Positions 16,401-22,871 are shown, counted from the first letter of the stretch. The stretch: 29,182 nt of DNA from DATCBF01 sp964401995 (GCA_964401995.1 CAYOAP010000021.1:1-29182); one strand, 5' to 3'. Notes: generated by a model from the letters alone, not told the origin. Translations and numbers: made by a program.

Positions 16401-16459
16401 TCGGCGAACAGCACTGTTACCTGCTTGCGCTCTCCGTCGTCACTGGTGGGTTCGATCAC
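13424..16459 (-). CDS. Class III nucleotide cyclase - AAA/NACHT-type ATPase - TPR signalling protein
   Basis: 1011 residues from GTG 16459. Residues 12-190 are a class III cyclase homology domain: metal-binding Asp20 (LFADVMGS) and Asp64 (FTGDGIMAVFG), Lys60, and Arg145. Two usual substrate residues differ: the adenine-recognising Asp is His138 (IGHTV) and the transition-state Asn is Gly141 (VGLAQRM). A P-loop ATPase follows with Walker A EPGIGKS near residue 240 and Walker B VVTVIEDLHW near 370. The C-terminal half is alpha-helical, rich in Ala/Leu/Glu, and looks like TPR-type repeats. The same plan occurs in mycobacterial cyclase-ATPase proteins, some of which end in a LuxR domain; none is present here. 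It is divergent from the SDR gene, with a large palindrome between them. It may make cAMP, make another cyclic nucleotide, or only sense a nucleotide. Confidence 0.92.
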   Translation of the reverse strand: MIEPTSDDGERKQVTVLFADVMGSMDLAEQQDPEEWRKIMRRFFSILAEAVERFDGTVDKFTGDGIMAVFGAPVAYEDHPRRACYAALQMLEDVSGYAAELRREAGLNFSIRIGINSGEVVAGAIGQAGEGEYTAIGHTVGLAQRMEALAEPGKAYLTEHTASLASGYLELEDLGEFEIKGASHPVQVFELAGVGAARSRLDLSRARGFSRFVGRSAEMGVLEEALERAKQGEGAVVGIVAEPGIGKSRLCHEFAERCREQGIDVFEAQAQSHGQSIPYMPVLQMLRAYFGIGDREPERLAREKIAGRALLIDPEFADELPLVFDFLGVPDPDRPAPQMSPEARQRALGGVICRLVNAANRRHTVVTVIEDLHWMDEGSEALLRELADSVAGTNTLAVVNFRPEYTPGWDASPNYRTVSLQPLGPSDTGELLRDLAGADPSLDGLEELIHERTAGNPFFIEEIVRELAETGRLEGERGAYRLAQPVEDSGVPAGVQAILAARIDRLDPDAKTLLQVASVVGKEFGARALHLTAGLPTDGTEPALCALTEGGFLYEAEIYPERVFAFRHPLTREVAYGSQLGERREATHAAAARALIELEPDRLDELAGLVADHMEAGGETLEAARWSARAAHWAGHTRPQDSMRLWQQVMTLTEGLEESEETAALAVFSRMSQLDYAWRLGMDPDESARLEREAAEIAGRIGDLRSLALLKLLTSARPGIADHTAEWAIAVEEAIELADESGDRGLRMAIRGAGAYAHMCAGDLDRLERIAAEMLDLADGDPALGAGIVIGCPLAWGMAAKSSALRERDFQAEAEDLLDEALQIVEEQGDHETEGWIRGSKSALLVDRGETDAALAMARRSCELAEKLGDVFSRTVTLTSLAYVQVEAGEYEQALASIEPADRLYREAMGVGGETEGWRATLRARALLGLGRNEEAREAAEWAADTARRRGMNWQLPPALYTLARTRAASGATGVDDALDEAAEVAQRLGHRMSLRKIAAERDALGATAHS

Positions 16460-16507
16460 GACACCGTCAAGGTTACGCCCGCACCCCCGTCGCCTCCAAA
16501 AAACCCC

Positions 16508-16557
16508 GCCGATGGGCCTAAAAGTGACCCTATAAGGCTACTTTTAGGCCCATCGGC
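16508..16557. promoter_or_regulatory. Perfect 18-bp-arm palindrome between divergent genes (copy B)
   Basis: GCCGATGGGCCTAAAAGT (16508-16525) pairs perfectly with its reverse complement at 16540-16557 around a 14-nt centre. The centre holds CCTATAAGG, which offers a TATAAG -10-like box on the plus strand and TTATAG on the minus strand. It lies 27 nt before the SDR start and 49 nt from the cyclase start. Its location between divergent genes argues against a terminator and for an operator, a cruciform or a small mobile repeat. The outer GCCGATGGGCC arms recur at 7481-7529. Confidence 0.75.
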
Positions 16558-16583
16558 CCCAACTTCGCGAGTAGCCTGCCGGG

Positions 16584-17426
16584 ATGCCTTCCGTTCTCGT
16601 CACCGGAGCATCCACGGGTATCGGTCGAGCGACGGCCCTGCGACTCGACTCCGCCGGCTGGCGCGTCTTCGCCGGGGTGCGCAAGGAGGCCGATGCCGAG
16701 GCGCTGCGCGCCGCCGGCTCGGAGCGACTGACGCCGGTCACGATCGACGTCACCGATCCGGCCCAGATCGCCGCCGCCGCCGAGCAGATCGGCACGGCAC
16801 TCGGAGGCGCCGGCCTCGACGGTCTCGTCAACAACGCCGGCGTCGCCATTCCCAGCCCGTTGGAGACGATGCCGATCGAGGACTTCCGCCGCCAGGTCGA
16901 GGTCAACCTCACCGGCCAGGTGGCCGTGACCCAGGCGCTGCTGCCGCAGATCCGCGCCGCCAAGGGCCGCATCGTCTTCATCAGCTCGATCGGCGGCCGC
17001 ATCGCCTTCCCCTTCACCGGCGCCTACCATGCCGCCAAGTTCGGGGTGGAGGCGGTCGGCGACACCTTCCGCCAGGAGCTGCGCGGCTGGGGAATCTCGG
17101 TCTCGATCGTCGAGCCGGGCTCGATCGACACCCCGATCTGGGACCGGGGCAACGCCGCCGCCGACGAAATCGGCGAACGCGCCGGCGACAGCCACGAGTC
17201 GCTCTACGGCAAGGCGATCGAGCGCTACCGCAAGGTGGTCAAAGACACCGCCGAGCGCGGCATCCCGCCCGAGAAGGTCGCCACTGCTATCGAGCACGCC
17301 CTCAGCGCTAGCCGCCCCCGCGCCCGCTACCTGGTCGGCCTCGACGCCAAGATCCAGGCGCGGGTGAAGATCGTGATCCCGACGCCTGTCTGGGACCGGG
17401 TGGTCGCTCGCATGATGGGCATCTGA
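16584..17426 (+). CDS. Short-chain dehydrogenase/reductase (classical SDR)
   Basis: 280 residues. The cofactor motif TGASTGIG is at residues 7-14, NNAG at 83-86, the catalytic Ser near 135 (FISSIGGR), and Tyr148-x-x-x-Lys152 (YHAAK). PGSIDTPIWDRG follows, then a C-terminal extension of about 70 residues. The early acidic residues that would select NAD are absent and Arg33-Lys34 follows strand 2, which leans towards NADPH. Related proteins oxidise or reduce sterols, retinol-like alcohols or acyl intermediates; the substrate is unknown. It is transcribed divergently from the cyclase, next to the palindrome. Confidence 0.92.
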   Translation: MPSVLVTGASTGIGRATALRLDSAGWRVFAGVRKEADAEALRAAGSERLTPVTIDVTDPAQIAAAAEQIGTALGGAGLDGLVNNAGVAIPSPLETMPIEDFRRQVEVNLTGQVAVTQALLPQIRAAKGRIVFISSIGGRIAFPFTGAYHAAKFGVEAVGDTFRQELRGWGISVSIVEPGSIDTPIWDRGNAAADEIGERAGDSHESLYGKAIERYRKVVKDTAERGIPPEKVATAIEHALSASRPRARYLVGLDAKIQARVKIVIPTPVWDRVVARMMGI

Positions 17427-17461
17427 GCGCCTCGCGCCCAGATAAACGCCTCTGCTCCTCC

Positions 17462-17493
17462 TATACTGAGCGTGTCGATTGACTGGTCAGTCA
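17462..17493 (+). promoter_or_regulatory. Promoter with TetR-type operator for the hydrolase-TetR operon
   Basis: TATACT at 17462-17467 is a good -10 box. Twelve nucleotides downstream, TGACTGGTCAGTCA (17480-17493) is a perfect inverted repeat, TGACTG and CAGTCA around GT, the spacing typical of TetR/AcrR operators. It covers the early transcribed region, so binding should repress. The TetR gene two positions along is the natural ligand, giving autoregulation; this is inference. Confidence 0.6.
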
Positions 17494-17532
17494 GCCAGTG
17501 ACAGCGCCCATTGTGGGACCGAGAGGAAAGCG

Positions 17533-18360
17533 TTGCGAGTAGCCGCCGTACAGCTCAACTCGACGGATCAGAAGGCCCGGAACCTGGAGGTTGCCGAGCG
17601 CCTGGTGCGGGCTGCCGCCGCCGACGGGGCCGAGCTGGTCGCGCTGCCGGAGAAGTGGAACCTGCTGGCCGGGGGGGAGGCGCTGCTGGCCGGGGCCGAG
17701 GCGCTCGACGGCCCCAGCCTCGGCGCGGCCCGCGCCTGGGCCCGCGAGCTTGGCATCCATCTGCTCGCCGGCAGCATCTCCGAGCGCGGGCCCGAGAAGG
17801 CCTTCAACACCTCTGTCCTGATCGGCCCCAGCGGCGAGGACGCTGCCGTCTACCGCAAGATCCACATGTTCGACGTCGATGTCGAGGGCGTCTCCTACCG
17901 CGAGTCCGAGCACGAGGCGCCCGGGGCCGAGATCGTCACCGCCCCTGTCGGCGGCCTGATCGCCGGCCTCACCGTCTGTTACGACCTGCGCTTCCCGGAG
18001 CTGCACCGCATCCTCGCCGTCCGCGGCGCCCGCCTCGTCGCCGTCCCCTCGGCCTTCACCGCGGCCACCGGCCGCGACCACTGGGAGGTGCTGCTGCGGG
18101 CGCGGGCGATCGAGGACCAGGTCTTCCTCCTCGCCCCCAACCAGGTCGGCACGGCCCCGCCGCACTTCGACTCCTATGGCCACTCGGCGATCGTCGACCC
18201 CTGGGGTGCCATCCTCGCCGTCGCTCCCGACGAAGAGTGCTTCATCGCCGCCGACCTCGACCTCGACGCCCAGGAGCAGGTGCGTGAGGCGCTCCCGTCC
18301 CTCGCCAACCGCCGCCCGGCCGCCTACGTCTGGCCGCAGCTGCAGGAGGCGCGCGCCTGA
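17533..18360 (+). CDS. Nitrilase-superfamily carbon-nitrogen hydrolase (Nit2/omega-amidase-like)
   Basis: 275 residues starting at TTG 17533, chosen because GAGAGGAAAG precedes it and the family's first strand (RVAAVQLNS) begins at once. A longer frame from 17479 would translate through the operator. The catalytic triad is complete: Glu40 (ALPEKWN), Lys109 (YRKIHMFD) and Cys149 (TVCYDLRFPEL). KIHMFDVDVEG and CYDLRFPELHR are typical of the Nit/omega-amidase branch, which removes ammonia from alpha-keto amides or deaminated glutathione-like compounds. It overlaps the TetR start by one base (TGATG), so the pair is translationally coupled. Confidence 0.93.
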   Translation: MRVAAVQLNSTDQKARNLEVAERLVRAAAADGAELVALPEKWNLLAGGEALLAGAEALDGPSLGAARAWARELGIHLLAGSISERGPEKAFNTSVLIGPSGEDAAVYRKIHMFDVDVEGVSYRESEHEAPGAEIVTAPVGGLIAGLTVCYDLRFPELHRILAVRGARLVAVPSAFTAATGRDHWEVLLRARAIEDQVFLLAPNQVGTAPPHFDSYGHSAIVDPWGAILAVAPDEECFIAADLDLDAQEQVREALPSLANRRPAAYVWPQLQEARA

Positions 18361-18962
18361 TGGCCGCCAAAGCGCCAGCGGTCGACAAGCGCCGCCAGAT
18401 CCTCGACGCCGCGATCCACGTCTTCGCCCGCCAGGGCTTCCACTCGACTCGCGTCTCCGATATCGCCGACGAGGCAGGCGTCGCCTACGGCCTCGTCTAC
18501 CACTACTTCCGCTCCAAGGACGAGGTCCTCAACGAGCTCTTCAGCGAGCGCTGGTCGCTGCTGTTGGCGGCGATCGACGAGACCGACGCCAACGGCGCCA
18601 ACCCGCGGGCCAAACTGCAGGCGGTCGCCGCCTTCATCATCGACTCCTACCGCCACAACCCGGAGCTGATGAAGGTGATCATCGTCGAGGTCACCCGCGC
18701 CGCCAACTCTTTCGGCCACACTCACCTGCCGGAGATCCGCCGCGCCTACGAGTCGATCGCAAAGATCGTCGCCGACGGCCAGGCCGAGGGCGCCTTCCGC
18801 CGCGACATCGACCCGATCTTCGCCTCGATGTCCTTCTACGGGGCGATCGAGCAGCTGCTCTCGGGCTGGATCTTCGAGGTCATCCCCGCCGCCGACAGCG
18901 ACTTCGACCAGGCCAAGGATCTTGTAGTGGCGACAATTTGCGACGGCCTCGAGCCTCGATAG
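18360..18962 (+). CDS. TetR/AcrR-family transcriptional regulator
   Basis: 200 residues. The N-terminal helix-turn-helix is classic: RRQILDAAIHVFARQGF, then TRVSDIADEAGVAYGLVYHYF and RSKDEVL (residues about 11-60). The C-terminal ligand domain (61-200) resembles those of FadR-like regulators of fatty-acid genes by general helical pattern only. The start at 18360 overlaps the hydrolase stop. It most likely binds the TGACTGGTCAGTCA site at 17480 and so represses its own operon; other targets may exist among the acyl-CoA genes but no second copy of the site was seen. Confidence 0.93.
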   Translation: MAAKAPAVDKRRQILDAAIHVFARQGFHSTRVSDIADEAGVAYGLVYHYFRSKDEVLNELFSERWSLLLAAIDETDANGANPRAKLQAVAAFIIDSYRHNPELMKVIIVEVTRAANSFGHTHLPEIRRAYESIAKIVADGQAEGAFRRDIDPIFASMSFYGAIEQLLSGWIFEVIPAADSDFDQAKDLVVATICDGLEPR

Positions 18963-18976
18963 GTAAGGTCGCGGCC

Positions 18977-19111
18977 ATGGAGAACGAGATCGTCAAAAGA
19001 TTGGTTTGGAGCGGGGTGCTGGCGGCTAGTAGTGCCCTGGCGAGCATCGCCGCCACCCGCCTCGCCGCCGTCGTCTGGCGCCGCGTCTTCAACGAAGAGC
19101 CCCCGGAGTAA
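18977..19111 (+). CDS. Small single-pass membrane protein (44 aa)
   Basis: MENEIVKRLVWSGVLAASS, then SALASIAATRLAAVVWRRVF and NEEPPE: a hydrophobic or amphipathic helix at about 8-36 flanked by charged ends. GGTAAGG precedes the ATG. It sits 14 nt after TetR and before the holin_3_6-type gene, the place where actinobacteria often have a DUF4235-like small membrane protein. The length is shorter than DUF4235, so family assignment is tentative. Confidence 0.6.
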   Translation: MENEIVKRLVWSGVLAASSALASIAATRLAAVVWRRVFNEEPPE

Positions 19112-19120
19112 CCAGCCGCC

Positions 19121-19552
19121 TTGCCCGAGCCGACCGTCACACCCCCGCCCAGCGATCCGTCCCATAAGTCGGTCGGCGAGCTCGTCTTCGACGTCTCGGA
19201 AAAGACCTCGGCGCTGATCCGCGAGGAGTTCGAGCTCGCCAAGGCCGAGGTCACCGAGAAAGTCACCAAGCTGCTGCGCGGCTCGGTCGTCGGCATCGCC
19301 GCCGGCGTCTTCGCCTTCCTGGCCCTGATCCTGATCATGGACGGCATCGCCTGGCTGCTGAATGAAGAGGTCTTCGACGGCAAGACCTGGCCCGGCTTCC
19401 TGGTCGAGGCCGCGATCTTCCTCTTGATCGCCGCCGCGGCGGGCCTGATCGCCTACCGCGCTGTCCAGGCCGGGGCCCCGCCGGTCCCGAGCCAAGCGAT
19501 CGAAGAGGCGAAGCTGACCAAGACGATGCTGGAAGAGGGCAAAAACAAATGA
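19121..19552 (+). CDS. Holin_3_6-type (phage holin superfamily III-like) membrane protein
   Basis: 143 residues from TTG 19121. KSVGELVFDVSEKTSALIRE, then EEFELAKAEVTEKVTKLL at residues 16-53 is the amphipathic N-terminal signature of this family. Two membrane segments follow at about 57-77 and 90-113. Despite the name, chromosomal members in actinobacteria are not phage genes; they occur with DUF3618 and small membrane proteins and are thought to act at the envelope. The 3' end overlaps the DUF3618 gene by 4 nt. No phage genes surround it. Confidence 0.8.
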   Translation: MPEPTVTPPPSDPSHKSVGELVFDVSEKTSALIREEFELAKAEVTEKVTKLLRGSVVGIAAGVFAFLALILIMDGIAWLLNEEVFDGKTWPGFLVEAAIFLLIAAAAGLIAYRAVQAGAPPVPSQAIEEAKLTKTMLEEGKNK

Positions 19553-19797
19553 ACGCTCAGCCGCAGCCCCCAAAGCCCTCCACCGTCGGCATGCCCGGCC
19601 GCAGCTCAGCCGAGATCCGCCGCGACATCGACGCCCACCGCCAAGACCTAGGCACCTCAGTAGAAGCCCTGCGCGGCCGCGTCACCGAGCTGACCGACTG
19701 GCGCCGCCAGGTCCGCGAGCACCGCACCCCGCTGATCGTAGGCGCCGCGGCCGCCGGCTTCCTGGTCGGCGTCATGGCCCTGCGCCGTCGCCGCTAG
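19549..19797 (+). CDS. DUF3618-type membrane protein
   Basis: 82 residues overlapping the upstream gene by ATGA. RSSAEIRRDIDAHRQDLGTS and VEALRGRVTELTDWRRQVREH form the family's charged helix (about 18-58), followed by one membrane segment (LIVGAAAAGFLVGVMAL) and a basic RRRR tail. It is the last of the three-gene membrane group. Function is unknown; partners in this group are probably the two preceding proteins. Confidence 0.85.
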   Translation: MNAQPQPPKPSTVGMPGRSSAEIRRDIDAHRQDLGTSVEALRGRVTELTDWRRQVREHRTPLIVGAAAAGFLVGVMALRRRR

Positions 19798-19812
19798 CGC
19801 CTAGCCATCTTT

Positions 19813-19842
19813 ATAAAAGGGATCACCTAAGTTAGAGGATCC
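19813..19842 (-). terminator. Intrinsic terminator after the first secreted four-cysteine gene
   Basis: On the minus strand GGATC (19838-19842) pairs with GATCC (19820-19824), with two more inner pairs across a bulge, followed by CTTTTAT. It lies about 30 nt after the stop at 19874. The stem is short, so strength is uncertain. Confidence 0.45.
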
Positions 19843-19873
19843 GGGCAAGCGAAGTCCGATCTCATCGGAGCGA

Positions 19874-20485
19874 TTATTCAACCGTAACTTGACCTGCTGG
19901 TTCCCCGGCCGGAGTGACCTTAAATGTTGCCTCAAGTATCCCTTTTCCACAGGCACCGAATGCTTCTGAATTAACAAAGAGTTCAAGATCTGACCCTTGT
20001 GAGTAGATGAATGGAACATATGCTGCCGCGAAGGCGCAGGTTGCAAGACTCACTTTTTCTTCAGATTGTATTTGGGCTTCGAATACAATTTCAGTACCTG
20101 TTCCACCTTCTCCAAATAGAAGTCGCTGTATTACCCCCGTGTCGCCTTCTCCAATGAGAAATTGCCAGCCTTCACTTGCGTTTGTTCTAATATCGACTGG
20201 CAGTTCAGTGCCTTCAAGTTCACATTCTTCGAAGCTGTCTCCATTTACGATTCCGTGATGGTTGTTTGTTAAGAAAATATTCAAATCAGTCTTCTCACAA
20301 TTGATGTTTCCAAGTATGGTTTGAATTGAAAAGTGGTGGCTGCTAGCTATTTGGAGTTCATTGCCTGAGCTAGCTGCCACTCCGTTAATTTGCACAACTG
20401 GTCCTCCTTGAGCCGTTGCGGAAATTGGAGCAAGCGCAATAATCGCTAATACGGGGACGAGTAGTAATAAAATCTTCCCAGTCAT
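19874..20485 (-). CDS. Secreted four-cysteine protein, family member A
   Basis: 203 residues. A signal peptide (MTGKILLLLVPVLAIIALAP, cut near SATAQG) leads to VVQINGVAASSGNELQIASS. The mature protein shares with the members at 22116, 22966 and 23694 a pattern of four cysteines: LGNINC, EECELEG, LATCAF and FGACGKG. Other shared blocks are DLNIFLTNNHHG, VPFIYSQGSDLEL and the ending GQVTVE. Two disulfides and a beta-rich fold are likely. I do not recognise the family by name. An AAGGAAG site precedes the ATG. The gene is markedly A+T-richer than its neighbours and uses codons such as TTA, AAT and ATT freely. Confidence 0.85.
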   Translation of the reverse strand: MTGKILLLLVPVLAIIALAPISATAQGGPVVQINGVAASSGNELQIASSHHFSIQTILGNINCEKTDLNIFLTNNHHGIVNGDSFEECELEGTELPVDIRTNASEGWQFLIGEGDTGVIQRLLFGEGGTGTEIVFEAQIQSEEKVSLATCAFAAAYVPFIYSQGSDLELFVNSEAFGACGKGILEATFKVTPAGEPAGQVTVE

Positions 20486-20530
20486 CTTTTGAGGCTTCCT
20501 TCGTTTGTGGTTGTGAGCAAGGGCAACTCA

Positions 20531-20559
20531 TTCATACTTTGCGACTGAAAAAGCGCCAA
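20531..20559 (-). promoter_or_regulatory. Candidate promoter of member A (TTGGCG-17-TATGAA)
   Basis: On the minus strand TTGGCG (20554-20559) and TATGAA (20531-20536) are separated by exactly 17 nt. The start would fall near 20524, giving a leader of about 40 nt that includes the AAGGAAG ribosome site of member A. Confidence 0.5.
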
Positions 20560-20716
20560 GCGGATTTCTTTTTTAGATAAGTCGTTGGAGAATGCGACAG
20601 TAGATGTCCTGCAAAGTGCAGAAAGTCAACCGCTCACGCGCGCAGGTTTACGCCGTGCCGCTTCTTGCGCCCGACCACATGGCAGGGCACCAGCAAACAA
20701 AGGTGGTCCACGTCGC

Positions 20717-20734
20717 GAGCGCGACAGAGCGCTC
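20717..20734 (-). terminator. Small hairpin just after the DegV stop
   Basis: GAGCGC (20717-20722) and GCGCTC (20729-20734) pair perfectly around a 6-nt loop, 2 nt beyond the DegV stop on the minus strand. No T-run follows, so it is at best a weak terminator. Confidence 0.3.
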
Positions 20735-20736
20735 TA

Positions 20737-21618
20737 TTAAAGGCTGAGCGCGGCGCGGGTGGTGCTGCCGACGCCGAGCATGCCCGGGCCGGCGTGGGCG
20801 CCGAGCACGGCACCGACTTCGGAGACGAAGATCGGTTCGCAGCCGAAGATCTCGCGGCAGTCGGCGACGAGGGCGTCGGCCGCCTCGGTGCTCTGGATAT
20901 GCTGGACGGTCCAGGCGTCGGCGCCCTGGTCGTGGCGCTGGCGGGCGTAGTCGCGCAGCCGCTCGATCGAGCGTGCCCGGGTCCGCACCCGCTCCACCGG
21001 CGTCACCTCCTTCTCGAAGGTGAGGATCGGCTTGATCTGCAGGGCGGAGCCGATGAAGGCCGCCGCGCCGCCGATCCGGCCGCCGCGCCGCAGGTACTCA
21101 AGCGTGTCGAGCCCGAACCAGATTTTCAAGTTGTCTCTCGCCTCCTCGGCCTTGGCGACGACCGCGTCGCCCCCGAGGCCGGCCTTGGCGGCATTGCCGG
21201 CGGCGACCACGACCAGGCTCATCCCCCCCGCGGCAGAGCGCGAGTCGACGACCTGGATCCGCTCGCCGCCCTTGTCTTCGGCGATCAGCCGCTCGCGCGC
21301 CTGCCCGGCTGCCTCGCAGGTGCCGGAGATCCCGGCGGAGAGGTGGACCGAGACGATCTCGTGGCCGGCTTCGAGCAGCGGTTCGTAAACGGCGCAGAAG
21401 TCCCCGATCGAGGGCTGCGACGTGGTCGCGCCCGTCTCCGAGGCCCGCAGCCGTTCGTAGAAGGCGGGGTAGTCGGTGATCTCGGACTCGGCCTGCTGCT
21501 CGCCGTCGATCGAGACGTAGAGGCTGACCGTCGCGATCTCCAGCTCGCCCTGCAGCTCGGCGGGGAGGTAAACGGTCGAGTCGGCGACCACAGCGGTCTG
21601 GCGGCCAGAGCTGCTCAA
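20737..21618 (-). CDS. DegV-family fatty-acid-binding protein
   Basis: 293 residues from TTG 21618. DegV proteins bind a long-chain fatty acid in a cleft; FakB proteins of this family present it to the kinase FakA. Family landmarks are VADSTVYLP (10-18), TSQPSIGDF (66-74) and VHLSAGISGTCEAA (91-104), followed by VDSRSAAGG, LEYLRRGGRIGG and IKPILTFEKE. There is no ATG near the conserved start. TTG 21618 is chosen because it lies ten codons before the first strand and 7 nt after a CAGAAT -10-like box, suggesting a leaderless message. It is divergent from HesB and GC-rich, unlike the secreted genes around it. No FakA kinase is in the window. Confidence 0.9.
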   Translation of the reverse strand: MSSSGRQTAVVADSTVYLPAELQGELEIATVSLYVSIDGEQQAESEITDYPAFYERLRASETGATTSQPSIGDFCAVYEPLLEAGHEIVSVHLSAGISGTCEAAGQARERLIAEDKGGERIQVVDSRSAAGGMSLVVVAAGNAAKAGLGGDAVVAKAEEARDNLKIWFGLDTLEYLRRGGRIGGAAAFIGSALQIKPILTFEKEVTPVERVRTRARSIERLRDYARQRHDQGADAWTVQHIQSTEAADALVADCREIFGCEPIFVSEVGAVLGAHAGPGMLGVGSTTRAALSL

Positions 21619-21672
21619 GGAGCCGATTCTGTCAGAAGACCCCGAATCTGCAGCCTGCCGCCGCCCTCTCGC

Positions 21673-21678
21673 TACACT
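21673..21678 (+). promoter_or_regulatory. -10 box (TACACT) for HesB, probably leaderless
   Basis: TACACT ends 7 nt before GTG 21686, with no Shine-Dalgarno sequence in between. The transcript would begin at or very near the start codon. Confidence 0.5.
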
Positions 21679-21685
21679 TAATGAA

Positions 21686-22060
21686 GTGACAGAGACGCCA
21701 ACAGCTGCGATCACCCTGACCGACAAGGCCGCCGAAAAGATCGGCGAGCTGCTCGGCGGCCAGGCCGACGGCCCCGAGCAGGCCCTGCGCGTGGCCGTCC
21801 GCGGCGGCGGCTGCAGCGGCTTCCAGTATGCCCTCGCCTTCGATCGCGCCAAGGAGGACGACAACGTCTTCGAGGTCGACGGCGTCTCAGTAGTCGTCGA
21901 CAAGGTCTCGATGCAGTTCGTCTTCGGCTCCGAGGTCGACTACATAGAAGGCCTTCAGGGCGCCGGGTTCCAGGTCAACAACCCGAACGTAGTAGCCGCC
22001 TGCGGCTGCGGCTCCTCTTTCCAGGTGAAAGAGGACGCAGCCGAGGGCGCAGTGGTCTAG
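21686..22060 (+). CDS. A-type iron-sulfur carrier (HesB/IscA/ErpA family)
   Basis: 124 residues. It contains the three family cysteines: Cys43 (RGGGCSGFQY), Cys106 and Cys108 (AACGCGSSFQV). FVFGSEVDYIEGLQGAGFQVNNPN is the usual region between them, present in two adjoining blocks. A-type proteins receive Fe-S clusters from the scaffold and deliver them to target enzymes. The GTG start at 21686 is set by the -10 box 7 nt upstream and by the family length. It stands alone, divergent from DegV, with no isc or suf genes nearby. Confidence 0.93.
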   Translation: MTETPTAAITLTDKAAEKIGELLGGQADGPEQALRVAVRGGGCSGFQYALAFDRAKEDDNVFEVDGVSVVVDKVSMQFVFGSEVDYIEGLQGAGFQVNNPNVVAACGCGSSFQVKEDAAEGAVV

Positions 22061-22115
22061 CTCAAGACTGTCTTTACCCCAGAGGTCGCGCTAACTGCAA
22101 GTTTCGCAATACCGA

Positions 22116-22707
22116 TTAAGGATCAACGGCCACTTGTCCTGCTGGGAAGGTTACGTTGAAGGATCTCTCGAATATATAGTTTCCGCAGGCTCCACTATTG
22201 AACATAGATGAAATTTCAATTTCGAGATCTTCTTCGTCATTATTGTATCGGAATGGAATACTTTCTCTAGAGAAAGTACATGTTCCATAGATCAATTCTT
22301 CAGCAACTTGAAATTGCATTGTGAGCGAAAGTTCGGAGCCGGGTTTAATAGGCTCGATCTCTCCTTCTCCTCCTCCTTCTTCCCATCGAATTGGATTCTC
22401 CATCCAACAGACGGGGCATTAGTAGAAAGATCGTAGAAGAGACCGGTTCCTATTCCAAATTCACAGGGTTCTACCAGATCTGTGAATCGAGCACCATTCA
22501 CAATCCACCCCAAATTACTTGTCATGACGGCGTTCAAATCATTTTCATCACACGCTGTCGTGCCTAGCGCCATTTGAGTTATAAAATTTCCGCTAAAGGC
22601 TTGGATTTCGTCTCCAGCTATAGCCGCGTTTTCGTTGATTTGTACGGTCTGCGACTGGCCATGGTCCCTAGCACTGGTGCGAGCACAGCCAGAATCTTCC
22701 TACCTAT
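22116..22707 (-). pseudogene. Secreted four-cysteine protein, member B (decayed)
   Basis: This is a recognisable but broken relative of members C and D. The 5' end reads GRKILAVLAPVLGTMA, matching their RKKILTVLAPVLAIMA, but the start codon is ATA (22705-22707) instead of ATG. About 24 nt of the signal peptide are missing between two ATGGC repeats, with a further one-base loss changing the frame. The mature part continues as TVQINENAA, DENDLNAVMTSN and VGWRIQFDG. A second frameshift falls in a GA-rich tract near 22371-22392, after which EIEPIKPGSE, GTCTFSRESIPFRYN, SGACGNY and GQVAVDP complete the family pattern. All four cysteines survive, so decay is probably recent. Confidence 0.75.
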
Positions 22708-22871
22708 GATGAAGGCCCTCCAATTGTAGGCATGGGTACGATTCATTTGCTATCTGACCCCTCCGGCATCTGCCGACTTGTTGCTTGTGTAGCCCAAGGA
22801 GCAGGAGTTTCTCAAGCCATCTTTCCTGCTAATGCACCTTCTCTCCGAGCTATGCGCCAGAGTTAGGAGTC

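Noticed and set aside
14186..17311. 1041-codon plus-strand open frame opposite the cyclase gene
   Set aside because: It is Arg/Gly/Ala/Leu-rich without domains and runs antisense to a gene with clear motifs; long antisense frames are expected at this GC content.
17479..17532. Earlier start for the nitrilase-family gene
   Set aside because: Translation would run through the TetR-type operator, and the family's first strand begins at the TTG preceded by GAGAGGAAAG.
19121..19552. Prophage holin
   Set aside because: No endolysin, structural or integrase genes are nearby, and chromosomal holin_3_6/DUF3618 pairs are common in actinobacteria.
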